The notes under the pieces: model-generated
What the model saw: the letters and a program-made list of their open reading frames with translations, nothing else
Databases searched by the model: none
What the model was told of the DNA's origin: nothing
Made by a program: the position numbers and the translations under genes
Part shown: piece by piece, positions 23,651 through 33,691 of the stretch
Position numbering within the stretch: the stretch's first letter is position 1
Layout of the letters: every line of letters begins with the position of its first letter
NCBI GenBank assembly: GCA_963556145.1
Contig: OY744466.1
Span: 4,588,001-4,652,000, forward strand
DNA from: Hygrocybe punicea
Taxonomy: Eukaryota > Basidiomycota > Agaricomycetes > Agaricales > Hygrophoraceae
Direction of reading: 5' to 3'
DNA: 64,000 nt

Positions 23651-24179
23651 TAGGATTACCTAACTTGATCAAGGTGTCATTGTAACGATAAAGTATGACA
23701 TAAATTATACCACAGATCTGGGATTGTAATCACTTATCATTTTCCCACCGTTCTCCTGATGACTGATATCCTGATCAAATCCTCTTCATAATACACTTGT
23801 TTAATTTTCAGCTCAGCCTCCTCTGCATATGTAGCCCTACTTCTCTTTGTTTATCATGCATGCTCTGCTCACTTACTCCCCTACAAGCTTCAGCCTGCCA
23901 CATGCACAAGTGATTGGTTTACTAGAAGCACACCCTCAATCCTCCCCCTCTTTCCCATCTCATTACCCAACATCTCCAGCACTTTTCCTCTCCCACTCCT
24001 TCTGTCTTTATATGTGGAAACAACTGCTGTATCTCCACACCCTGCCACTGACCTTGAAGGACAATCAGCTCTGTGACTCTCAAAAGAACAAGCATGTACA
24101 ATCTTATACTATGCTATAGCACCCATGGTAACTATAGTGGCCATGACAAGGCCTTGAAATTTACAACTAGATGCTATCA
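23651..24179. other. Gene-free stretch
   Basis: AT- then CT-rich sequence (CCTCCCCCTCTTTCCCATCTC near 23942). Nothing coding recognised. Confidence 0.3.
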
Positions 24180-24212
24180 TCATCCTGAGGTTTCTATTAA
24201 ATACCTAGAGAA

Positions 24213-24400
24213 GGGACGTCCCAAATGCCCCCAGACACCCCCTTTGTTAGGGATGTCCCATGTCCCATGGGACATCCCACAACACCAAATGTCATCCCAT
24301 GGGCCATCCCATATACCGGACCAGGGAAAATGGGACATCCCAACGTATCATCCCAGGGATGATGGTTTTGTCCCAGGGCTGCCCAGTACTTTTTCCAACA
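24213..24400. repeat. Cluster of GGGACATCCC palindromic motifs
   Basis: GGGATGTCCCAT at 24250-24261 is inverted as ATGGGACATCCC at 24267-24278 around GTCCC. Further GGGACRTCCC, GTCATCCCATGGG and CCCAGGGATGATGG motifs lie on both sides. It could be the end of a repeat element. No partner end was identified. Confidence 0.5.
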
Positions 24401-25080
24401 TGTAGATGGTTCAGTACTAGAGGTGAGTTGAAACTAGTTGTTCAGGTTTGGGGGTAGCCTTGGGGGGTAGCCTGAAGTGCAAAAATACTACTTCACCTCT
24501 TTATTTCATCCACCACTCATCACACACTAAATATATAGTCCAAATGTAATTACAGGAGCTGATAGCCCTTAGAAAATAGTACAACTTTTCCTCTGTAACC
24601 ATGTCATTCTATGCAGTATTTCATGAGATACAAGATTGAGCACAGAAAATTTGTCTAAGTCCATATTATTCAATTGATTCAAAAATTTTCAAAAAGTGCC
24701 ATCATTTATACAAATGGCTGTAAACATCTCCAAAAGTTATCTACAGAGGTTTTACTTCATTGTCACACTGTTTCACGTGATGTAACTGTTTGTGGATGAG
24801 GTCAATCTTACATTATAAGTAGGGTTACATAAATAAATACCTGTAATAACTTTGCAGTCAGGGTTGTGGCCAGTTATAACCAGTTGCAAACTGGTTTTGG
24901 CTGATGAACTAAGATGAACCATAACTGGTTTCACACTGGGCCAAGTGGATTAGCCACAGCCAGTGGTCCAGCTTTTTGCAGTCCAGTCCAGTCAGGTCCT
25001 GGTCTTTTTCTGGTTAGCATGACTGGACCTGAAAACACTAGTTTTATCATGGCGAGGACAACAATAACGAGGGTGTTGAT
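24401..25080. other. Gene-free stretch with AACTGGTT-rich block
   Basis: AT-rich to 24850. Then 24860-25015 is dense in CCAGTT/AACTGG motifs (CAGTTGCAAACTGGTTTTGG, CATAACTGGTTTC, AGTCCAGTCCAGTC), which resemble hAT subterminal repeats. No terminal inverted repeat or target duplication was found. Confidence 0.35.
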
Positions 25081-25086
25081 GATGAG

Positions 25087-25320
25087 GTGCAGGACAAGGA
25101 CAGTGATGGCAAGGATGGCAAGGCCAATGACAAGGATAGCCAGCATTGTGGCAAGGATGGCAATGACAGTGACAGTGACAAGGATGGCAATGACAACAAC
25201 TGGGACAAGGATGGCAATGACAGCAATGGTGACAAGGATGGCAATGACAGTGACAGCGATGAGGATAGCAACGACAGCAACAGCAAGCACTCCAAGGACG
25301 GTGACACGGATGATGGGCAC
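25087..25320. repeat. GACAAGGATGGCAATGACAG minisatellite
   Basis: Units of 21-24 bp (GGATGGCAATGACARYG, GACAAGGATGGC) repeat with small changes. Because all units are multiples of three, one frame reads an Asp/Lys/Gly/Asn-rich 78-aa chain, and the other strand reads long hydrophobic or Cys/His runs. I treat this as repeat, not gene. Confidence 0.65.
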
Positions 25321-25339
25321 TAACACAAGGCAAACTGTT

Positions 25340-26836
25340 CAGAAAGGCCACCACATGCGGAAATGGCACGTTTGGGCAACATGAAGTACTGGTGTGATGG
25401 AGGTCCCGGTGTGGTTCAGTAGTGAACCGGTCTTAAAGGAGGGGGGATACGACGTACATGTGGATATGCCGTATAGCACTATACAAGCAATGGCAACGCC
25501 TTCGGTGGTAGGGACATAGTTGTATGGGGCTGAAAGGGGAGCAGGAACGAATGTTATCAAGCCTGAATATGCATACGAGCGGCATAAAATCTACAAACAA
25601 TCGACGCCATGGGGAGGCCTATCTGTTACTGTCACGGTTGAATGTCTTGCCATGCCGTTGACGAAATATATCTTCCTGGGCCAGAAATGAAACCAAATGA
25701 GTGTGGACACATTTGGCGGGGAGAGTCAAATCACATACCTCAAAAAGTTCTGTTAGCGATGAGTCAGAAGCAATATTAATGAACAGTTCCTTTCATATAG
25801 CTTGGCGCCAAATAGACGTGGCTCCGTAGTAACCGCAGCCTGGAATCACAGCCTCTTGGCAAGCACCATCACATATATTGACAGTGAACAAATCGGTTGC
25901 GGCCGGCCCAACCTGAGCACTGCTTGACTCGACGGCCAGTGAGTATATCTGTAGGATTCAAAGGACGTGGAGCTCGTTGCCAGCTAAGGAGAGATAGAAT
26001 GTTACTGTGATTGCGATGTATAACGGCAGGAGGGGCAATGGCTAGGACCAGGACCAGGACTCGGGTAACTTCAAGCATGTGCATGTGGTGTTGGGCAGGT
26101 CATCACATAATACCGACGGACAACGACAAAGTTGCGCGCTATCCGCGGGTCACATGTAATATTTCGTTTTTTTGAAGGGCGTTCAGTAACGGTTATAGAT
26201 TTCCCCCACCCGAGAGGATTCCATTAGCGATTCATCATTTACTGGAGACATTCCATCTTATTGGTTGTCTAGGAAGAGAAATCACTAGAATATTACAGCC
26301 AACCGGTGCCAAAGCGGGAACATTTTAGCTCACATGGTGAAACCGGTGCGTGTTACTAGTACTAGTAGTAATGGGAGCCGGGAAACAATAGTAATGCCAT
26401 ATGGCTGGTGACAGTAATAATGCCCGTCACCATCAGCCTAAAGAAAGCGAGACGGCATGTTAGCTAGAAACTACCTAGGTCGATTTGTATTACAGGTGCT
26501 CACATTTTTACGGGGTCAGATACAAGAGAGGTCTCCGATTCTCGTGATTAGCTGACCCATGAATAAATGAGCACAGAACCTACAGCGTGCCATCGTCCGA
26601 AACCGCCGGCATTTCAACCGTTTCATAACACCCTTCCTCGACCGGCGTTTCAAGCGTCAAAGGCTTCATGGATATCACTCGGATGCGAATCATGCGATGC
26701 CTAACGTGATGGACAGAAACGATAAGGACCTATACATGTTTCCAGAACCTTGGATTATTGGCAAACGAAGAACAAAATGAATAGTCAACTCCACTAAAGC
26801 AAACGTCACCGAGCACATCCACTTTTCTCCATTTGA
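25340..26836. other. Intergenic region, 1.5 kb
   Basis: No coherent frame. A GGTTCAGTAGTGAACC inverted motif is near 25414, and ACTAGTACTAGTAGTA is near 26355. GC content and lack of repeats suggest ordinary spacer before the gene-dense core. Confidence 0.35.
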
Positions 26837-27397
26837 TCAACCCAACAACTTGTTATCATCTTCGTCCCACAGTACGATTTTATCGTCGACCGTGCGTATA
26901 GAGTAGTGTTTATCAAAAAATGGGATCCATAATCCGCTGACACTGACAACGACTCCATCAGCTCTTTGGGCAAATTGAGCGCCACCTGGGAATATTGGTG
27001 TTCAGTGACTTTTTGGTGGTGAATCTCTGAGTAGTAGTACTACTGTACCAGCATGTGCAGCATTCCAAGTAGCACCAGCACCAACTAGTGCTGCTGTTGC
27101 AACCGGAGAGGTATGCCCTCCGAAAAATCCAAGGAACCATCCAGTGCCGAGGGTAACGGCTGCCGTTCCCGCAGCGCACGCTCCAGCAATCTCGCCAACC
27201 TTCCGCCAACTTTCTCCCGGTGAGAAGCGGTTGGAAACTTTATCCAGTCGTACTTCGACCGAGTGCACAAAGGAAGAGAGGGGAAGTCGAATGGTTTGAC
27301 CGGGTTTGACTTCGTTCTGGAATGCGAGGGGTGTCGTGATGCAAAACGCAATGTTCAAGCAAGATGAAGTGTCATTGCGAACGGTTATTTCTGGCAT
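26837..27397 (-). CDS. Unrecognised 165-aa protein with Gly/Ala-rich core
   Basis: ATG at 27397 (MPEITVRNDTSS). Exon 1 (27397-27049) and exon 2 (26985-26837, ending TGA) are joined across a 63-nt intron with GTACAG donor and CCCAG acceptor, giving 166 codons including stop. The N-terminal third is beta-like, with NIAFCITTPLAF and VKPGQTIRLPLSSF. The middle has a small-residue hydrophobic stretch (IAGACAAGTAAVTLGTGWFL). The C-terminus reads LWIPFFDKHYSIRTVDDKIV. I recall similar small proteins in other agaricomycetes but no named domain. The hydrophobic core may insert in a membrane. It is divergent from the inhibitor gene 434 bp away. Confidence 0.65.
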
Positions 27398-27831
27398 GGC
27401 AATAGCCTGAAGGTGATTCAACTTTAAGCAGTGTTCAAGATATAGTATGTGAGGTGAAATTGACAAGTCAAGATTGCGGGATGAATGAATTACCGTCATC
27501 CCCCAACGATTTTATATGGTGGTGCCATGCTCAGAATGTCGATGTTGACCCAAATGAGAGGCTTAAATGTTGAGATAAGGCAACATGCAGGTCGCATTGC
27601 AATGCTTATGTTGAACTGCGGTGATAATGTGAAGGTCAAGGCAATGTAACAAACAACGTTGAAAGAGTCAGAAAGACTTTCCCTCCAACGCACGTGACCA
27701 CTACCACGAGCATCGATTATCGCGATAAACGGGAAAACTCACCATTTCCGAGTCCGTAGCCACGGTATCGCTCCTCTCCATCGACCAACCACAATCCTAC
27801 AACTTTGTTCTTTCCTTTGCCGCGACACCAT

Positions 27832-28458
27832 ATGGCACCACTCGATACCGGCCGGTACACCATCACCAACGTCAAATATTTGAATCTCGCCGTCCTCCCA
27901 GACGCAAACGACGACTCAGACGTTATCGCTCGAGTCGAGGAGGACAACCCTGGCGAGAAGGTGTGCGTCCCACATCGCATGGAAGCCAAGTTGTGGTCGA
28001 GCTGACGACAAATCATCCCTCACCGTGGACAACATAGTGGAATGTCACGTTGCTCAACAACAAAAAATACACGATAAAGAACCACGGATTTAATAGTTTT
28101 GCGGGCTGCATACATCGCGCGGAAACGGGGGACAACGTCCGTGGACGAGACCGCAATCAGCAATGGATCATCAGGGAAACGAGAGTCAAAGGCCGCTACA
28201 CGTTGGTTCTCCATATTTTACCGTTTTCTTCTTTTCGACAATGTTTTGGATTAAATTTTTTAGCATTTCGCCCACAGACTCGGACGTTTTCTGGGGTCTG
28301 ACAGATGGCGAGTCCGACACTCCCGTAAGTCATCCACCGGTTCTCCCTTCTACACGACGATCCCCCCTCTTATTTTATTATTTCAATACCAGATTACGCT
28401 AGCGTCAACACCAAACGACATGAAGAATCAGTGGATTTTCACTCAGACGACTGCTTGA
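27832..28458 (+). CDS. I66-like (cospin-type) serine protease inhibitor, 139 aa
   Basis: Exons 27832-27960, 28038-28201, 28264-28324 and 28393-28458 (TGA) make 140 codons including the stop, all in phase. The protein shows the repeated beta-trefoil pattern GRYTITNVKY, KYTIKNHGF, RNQQWIIRE, GRYTISPTDSD and NQWIFTQT, as in the agaricomycete I66 inhibitors that block trypsin-like proteases. No signal peptide is seen, which fits known cytosolic members. They are thought to defend fruiting bodies against animals or regulate endogenous proteases. The reactive loop cannot be assigned here. A ricin-B-like lectin is the main alternative, since both are beta-trefoils. Confidence 0.7.
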
Positions 28459-28697
28459 GCGAAAACGTAGTAATATTTTCCTTTGCTTTTTCCATGAACT
28501 TAGTCTAATTGTTATCAGTGGTCTCCCACTGATTTGTCTTGCGGTACTAACTTAGAGACAATCAATTATATGGACTGGACTGTACGCGCGATGACATTTA
28601 AGACTACAAGTCGCTGATATTCCGAATCATTATCTCATCCCAAGTCATGTACAAGATCCCCGAGACTAGTTAGAAATGAATGGTAGCAGTAGGTAAG

Positions 28698-29999
28698 TCA
28701 CAACACCGCCGAGAGTAAAATATACACGGCGGCGACGGTGAGCCCAGTAAAAAAGTGACCGCAGACAAGAGCCTTTGCGGCAGATGCCGCTCGGTAACTG
28801 CGACGAGAAGAAAGTCAGTCGATCAAATAACATAGCGGCTCAAACAAACAAAAAATTGGCAACGCACCTTGCGCCCGTAACCGTGGTCGACCCGTCAACG
28901 ACTTTTCCCGTGCACATATTCTGGCCATCCCCACCGCCCCTGACTTCAAGTTGCAGACTCCGTTTGGAGTGTGTCGCAGCGGCACCTTGAGGCGAAGAAA
29001 TGCCGCACAATGTAGTGGGCGAATGGGTATCAAAGATCTGTGGCTCATTTCCATTGATGGAGAGCGAAAACTTGCCGCCAGATGGGGAGAATACAGTATC
29101 GAGGAATAAAGTTGAACCTATGTCACAACCAGGAGTGAGCCGCTCTCCGAAAGAAACAAAATATTCGATTACCAGTGTAGTTGAAGGAAAAGGTCGAGTT
29201 CACCACAGAGCTAACCCGAGCTTGTCCGTCCTTGACGCATTTGGGAACACTGGTAGAATCGCTCCATGCATTCGCAGGGCTGTAGGAGAAGTCCTTACTG
29301 GACAGATCGACATTCCGAAATCCGGACGGAGCTGCAGGAATGGTGGTCTGGACAGGAGCATTTGCTGTTGTTGCAGTCGCGTCCACGTTTGTTGATGTCG
29401 TAGTCACGCCGACGCCTCTTGATGTTGTAGTTGCGTCGACGTTTGTTGACGTTGCAGCCGCAACGCTTGTTGTTGGACTGATAGAAAAGACGCCGGTGCT
29501 TGTGGAGGTACCGCTGGCGTCTGTCGCGCTGACGACAGCTGGTTGTGTATAAATAATAAGAAATAAATTTCTAGGGCGGAGGAAGAGGAAAGCCTACGGC
29601 AACATGAGCCACCATCGGGGCAAGTATCTTCCAGGAATGATTTAGAGTCATTGTTCTAAATTAGCAAGCAAGAAAAGCGACAGACCGGTGCCGGCGGGGC
29701 AACAGCAACAGATAACACCGAGGTCGGATTCCGGACAACTTTATCATGATGAATTGGGGTGGCTAACGTTGAGCGAAAGGCATCGGGACAGCTATTTGGA
29801 AAACTTACGGGTCGCAGAATACCGATCCTGGAAAAGTAGATGCACATACGTCTTGACGGGGAAGGAATATCCTGCTGTCTAGACCACGAATGTGGAAGGA
29901 CGAGTCCCCGAGTGCGGAACTTGCGGGAAAGGATCCCGGGCCAGTGATGCTCAGGACCAGGAGAGTACTAACTAACGTAAACCAGATTGTACGGTGCAT
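28698..29999 (-). CDS. Predicted secreted, GPI-type or single-span surface protein
   Basis: ATG at 29999 opens a signal peptide (MHRTIWFTLVSTLLVLSI). A Cys-containing segment with DTCPDGGSCC lies near 29640-29600. Then comes a Ser/Thr-rich stalk (29540-29350) with two TSTNVDAT repeats, and a compact domain with FSPSGGKFSLSINGNEPQIF. The last exon ends in a hydrophobic tail (FFTGLTVAAVYILLSAVL, TGA at 28698). The last three exons are clean: to 29173, 29117-28868 and 28797-28698. The join between the signal-peptide exon and the Cys exon is not resolved. I assign no function. The stalk and terminal tail fit cell-wall or GPI-anchored proteins. Confidence 0.55.
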
Positions 30000-30920
30000 A
30001 ATGGTCAATGGATGCTTTCGATAACAAGTTGAGGAACTCACCGACACATTCAAGTTTTTATACCATTCAACCCAAGGGTCCCGAGCTAGGCGCAAGTTGG
30101 GGTTGATTTCAAGTCAGGCACAGCAATTCATTTCCGTTGTACCCTTGACTGGCACTGGCAGGTGAAGTCGTGAAGTTTGTTAGTGGCCATGGGCGGCATC
30201 GTTATCGTTCCCCTAGCGCGAGGATTTCGTCGCTTGAAGGTAATTTGGCCGAGCGCTAGTTTGCTAAGCGCTTGAATTCATTTACGCACTGTTAACGCAT
30301 GTTCTCTGCGTTCCACGGGTGCATTTGCTACGTATGAGGCTTGGTTATAACTTATATTTCAGGGCTCGGCGTCTCTCTAGGGTTGTTCGGAACTCTATGT
30401 GTCGTATTGAATGCATATCCACTGTGCAGTGAAGGCGTGGTGTGGTGGCCTTGGTGGGTTGCACATTTCATGGGATGGTTTATTGCGGCCACTGACTTGA
30501 CAGCAACTTGTTATTGTTCGGAACATATCATTTTGATGTTTTCCAGTGCACACAGGATCCGAAATGAACGAACTTTCTGAATGATAGGGAGGGTGTTCTT
30601 CTTGGAAGTTGGAATCAGCTTTCACCCTTGAATAACTTGAATTGTTGTGGCGGTTCCTGTTGCTGTAGTATGTCGCTGGTGCGTGGCACAGTTGATCGGG
30701 ATTGCAGGCGAAACGTTGACGAAAGACGGGCCAAAAAAGAGATAGTCTGATATTTTATTTGACAGAAACGAGGACGATCGAAACACCGCCAGCTCGGAAG
30801 GCCCATTCATTACGTTGATATGCACATACTACATGCTCCAAAAGTGCTGATTAATCCTGTTCCACAAGCCTTGTTCACTTCAAAACATCGAGTCTGAATT
30901 CCGCCAAACAACAAAGGCCC
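30000..30920. other. Intergenic region
   Basis: No convincing gene. Short frames at 30341-30580 (plus) and around 30615-30825 (minus) lack conserved-looking segments. It lies between the divergent surface-protein and DUF4436 genes and so includes both promoters. Confidence 0.35.
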
Positions 30921-32911
30921 ATGCCATCACATACACCAGCGATGGCGATATTCAAGCGATTCACCGGCTACACTTGGTTTTGCTCTCTTGAGGGCCGCCA
31001 GCAACATGTTGCTGCGTCGTTTCTACTGACTGTCCTTACGGTCGTAGTCTCGGTTGCTGTTGCCATCGGTTACTGGATCCCGGACGTGTATTACAATGTC
31101 AAACTCAAGGGAACTCCCCCTTCCCAACAGGTAAGTAATTCTCCCTTGTAGACGGTTTCCAGTTGCCCAATTTGATTGGACGTCTTTTCTAGATAAGTAT
31201 GGTCACTAATTATCTTCCCGTCGATGCGACTGCTGGGACACTCATGGCGGACTGGTATCCGTTGCCCGTAACCTGTCCCACGCCAGAAGCAATTGTGAAT
31301 ATATATTTCGATCCGTAAGTGCCTCCGCTGTAGTATACTGATAGGTTAGACGGGAGATAACATTCTATTCCCTACAGAAATCTCCTTATCTTGGATGGCG
31401 GTCCAGCGGTGCCATCTGAGGACCCTCCTACTACACCGACCTTCCAGTTCAACTCTACAGAGAGTTGTCAGGGTACTGTGCGGAATAGCTTTGCCACTTT
31501 CAGGACGGTTCACAAGCTGGTGGGGAAGGCCAGCAAGCACAAGGGGTCGGGTCCCTCCCTGCAATTCTATCCATTCGATATGTGAGTTCTTTTTGTTCGA
31601 ATATGGTCAAATCTATCGTACTCATGTGATTTATATAGATATTATGTGCAGATTTCGATGTTTGCCCAGATCAACTCCACTATGTCGAGTGTTGGCATAA
31701 TTACCGAAAAACCCTTTGGAGTAGCTATGTAAGCATTCTTACCGCATTCGCAGCCCAACCTTTGATGACATATCTCTCTGAGACAGCAATTTCAACCTCA
31801 AGTTAAATACAGCAAAATCCCAAAACACCGCCGATGGTCTATTCCTTTATATCGATGTTACGAGGTCAGGTGCTGTCCAATCCCTGGTCCTAATTATTGT
31901 TATCGCAAACTGTACGTCCAGTCATGATTAATTTCGGCTTTACAACTCGGGGATCTTGATCCCTTCGTGTGCTCTTTCAGGGATCGTTACTATCGCGTTC
32001 ATGTGGATCACCATTGCAGCACTTATCTGGAAAGAAAAAGTCGTGAAGGAACTGTTTGTTATACCTATCGCAACACTGTTCGCTTTCACTTCCGTGAGAG
32101 CCAACATGCCTGGTGCCCCGAACGGATTCGGTGAGCCGCTCTTTGACACCTCCCCTTTCCAATTCTTATATTCTTGTTAGGCAGTTTCATCGGTGAGTCT
32201 CGCTGTGTCGCCGTTGGGCCATGAGCTGAATTTGAATACTGACCATTCTCGCCTATGTCCTCCACCAGATTATATTGGTATCTTGCCGAACTTAGCCTTG
32301 ATGACTCTTTGCGTATGCACCCTGTGACCATATTTTTGTACTTGATCTGATGTGACTGAACCTTATCTAGAGCGCAATTTTACTGATAGTGGTGCTTGTG
32401 CACCGTGTTCAAGATTGTCCCCCAAGGTGAGCGGCAAACATTCTTTACCACAATTAGCATTCTTTAACGATCCTGTTTACATAGGCTGCTTGTGAAGGGG
32501 AAGAACATTATTTCGGACCTGCTAGATCAGACGGAAGACGCTGTTACCGCTGCGAAGAAGGCAGTCGATGTTTTGGACCAGGCAATCAGCGTTGCGAAAA
32601 ACGCTCTCGCAGCTGCCGATAAACAGCAGCCTGCAGCCGCAAATCAGGGTGCGACGAGTCAACCAACTCCCTCGGATGCGGAGAAAGCCCAAGGAGCACC
32701 GGGCAATGTATCCCCTCCTTCACACTCCGCTGCTAGTGCCGCTGCCGCTGCTGCACCTGCTCTCCCGGTACCTACCCCGGGACAGTCTGCCATGACGAGC
32801 CAATCACACCCCAACCAGCCTTCCTATGGGGAACCGGGACCGGCTCCTGAACCGAGTGCCACAACGAAACCCACTCAGGTTGCAACTCCTGCTTCCGCCT
32901 CCAAACCGTGA
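30921..32911 (+). CDS. DUF4436 membrane protein, ten exons, 479 aa
   Basis: Exons 30921-31130, 31193-31314, 31378-31581, 31639-31728, 31787-31911, 31981-32130, 32181-32192, 32269-32312, 32371-32426 and 32485-32911 sum to 1440 nt in one frame. One N-terminal membrane span (AASFLLTVLTVVVSVAVAIG) is followed by a large non-cytoplasmic domain with DPNLLILDGG and PFDIYYVQI. Three C-terminal spans follow, near SLVLIIVIANWIVTIAFMW, FVIPIATLFAFTS and LALMTLCSAILLIVVLV. A last-exon tail is Ala/Pro-rich. This is the DUF4436 architecture, a family of unknown function in fungi and bacteria. Exon 7 is only 12 nt. The start could also be the ATG at 30942. No lesions. Confidence 0.8.
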
Positions 32912-33333
32912 CTACGATAACGACAGGTGTAACGCCATCACAGTGACTCGTGTGCCTGGCCCATCAATTCTCAGCGTTCGGTGATGTCAGTTGTGTAAAG
33001 GTTGCTGATGACCGTCAGGAGATGTGGTTTATTTGTGTTCTGCCTTCGCAACATTTTGTTTTTACTGGATATGATTGTCCCGAGACTTATCCTTCCCATC
33101 TCTTTCACCGGAAATGTCCTGAATTTGAGATACTTTAAATAAGCGTCAACCACACCCCTTACTTCGAATGCCTCTTATGCTAGCGCTTACTCGCTGTTCA
33201 ACTACACCGGCCAGCTTCCCCTCACTGACTGCCCGAACCCGAGTCCTGCTCGCCCAAAGATTGTCTATTTGCTGGGTCCTTGGAGGATGCATGGTCTTCA
33301 CCACGCTTATTAACCAAACCCTGGTTAGCAGTG

Positions 33334-33691
33334 TCATATTGATCGTGTAGGGCCAGCGCGCTGACTTGCCTTTGGCACCCTTGGATGAGCGTCTATGGTA
33401 TGCTGTAGTAATTGCGCATGCATTCGAAAACTCCGACCGCAATTACCGCATTGGAATGCCAGACGTGAACTTGGTTGACGATGTGGATGATAGTTAGATC
33501 CATGTTGTGTTAGCGCCTCGTGAGATTGAAAGCTACGGTTGCAGCCTGGAACACCGCATCTAAATTGGTTCCCTGTGGGGTGCATGGGCGTCGAATGCAC
33601 ATCAGCTGTGTGTCGTAGGAGGTCTTGGTGCGTCCAAAAACCGCGGTTACAGCCTGGTGCCCCACATTTAAATGCATTTCCAAGGTTTTGG
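33334..33691 (-). CDS. C2H2 zinc-finger protein, partial model
   Basis: Three consecutive fingers are readable: CGAPGCNRGFWTHQDLLRH...H, CGVPGCNRSFQSHEALTQH...H and CGNCGRSFRMHAQLLQH...H. They are followed by a short basic tail and a stop at 33334. An acceptor-like YAG precedes the first finger near 33692. The upstream exon is not identified. Such proteins bind DNA in the nucleus. The fingers overlap by about 24 bp, in another frame, with the predicted last exon of gene A (stop at 33668), so one of the two ends may be mis-modelled or the genes overlap on the same strand. Confidence 0.5.

Noticed and set aside
24914..25020. Another hAT end suggested by AACTGGTT repeats
   Set aside because: No terminal inverted repeat partner and no 8-bp duplication could be found.
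25087..25369. Asp-rich 78-aa frame and overlapping hydrophobic frames
   Set aside because: Multiples-of-three minisatellite units keep all frames open. No splice sites, start context or conserved block.
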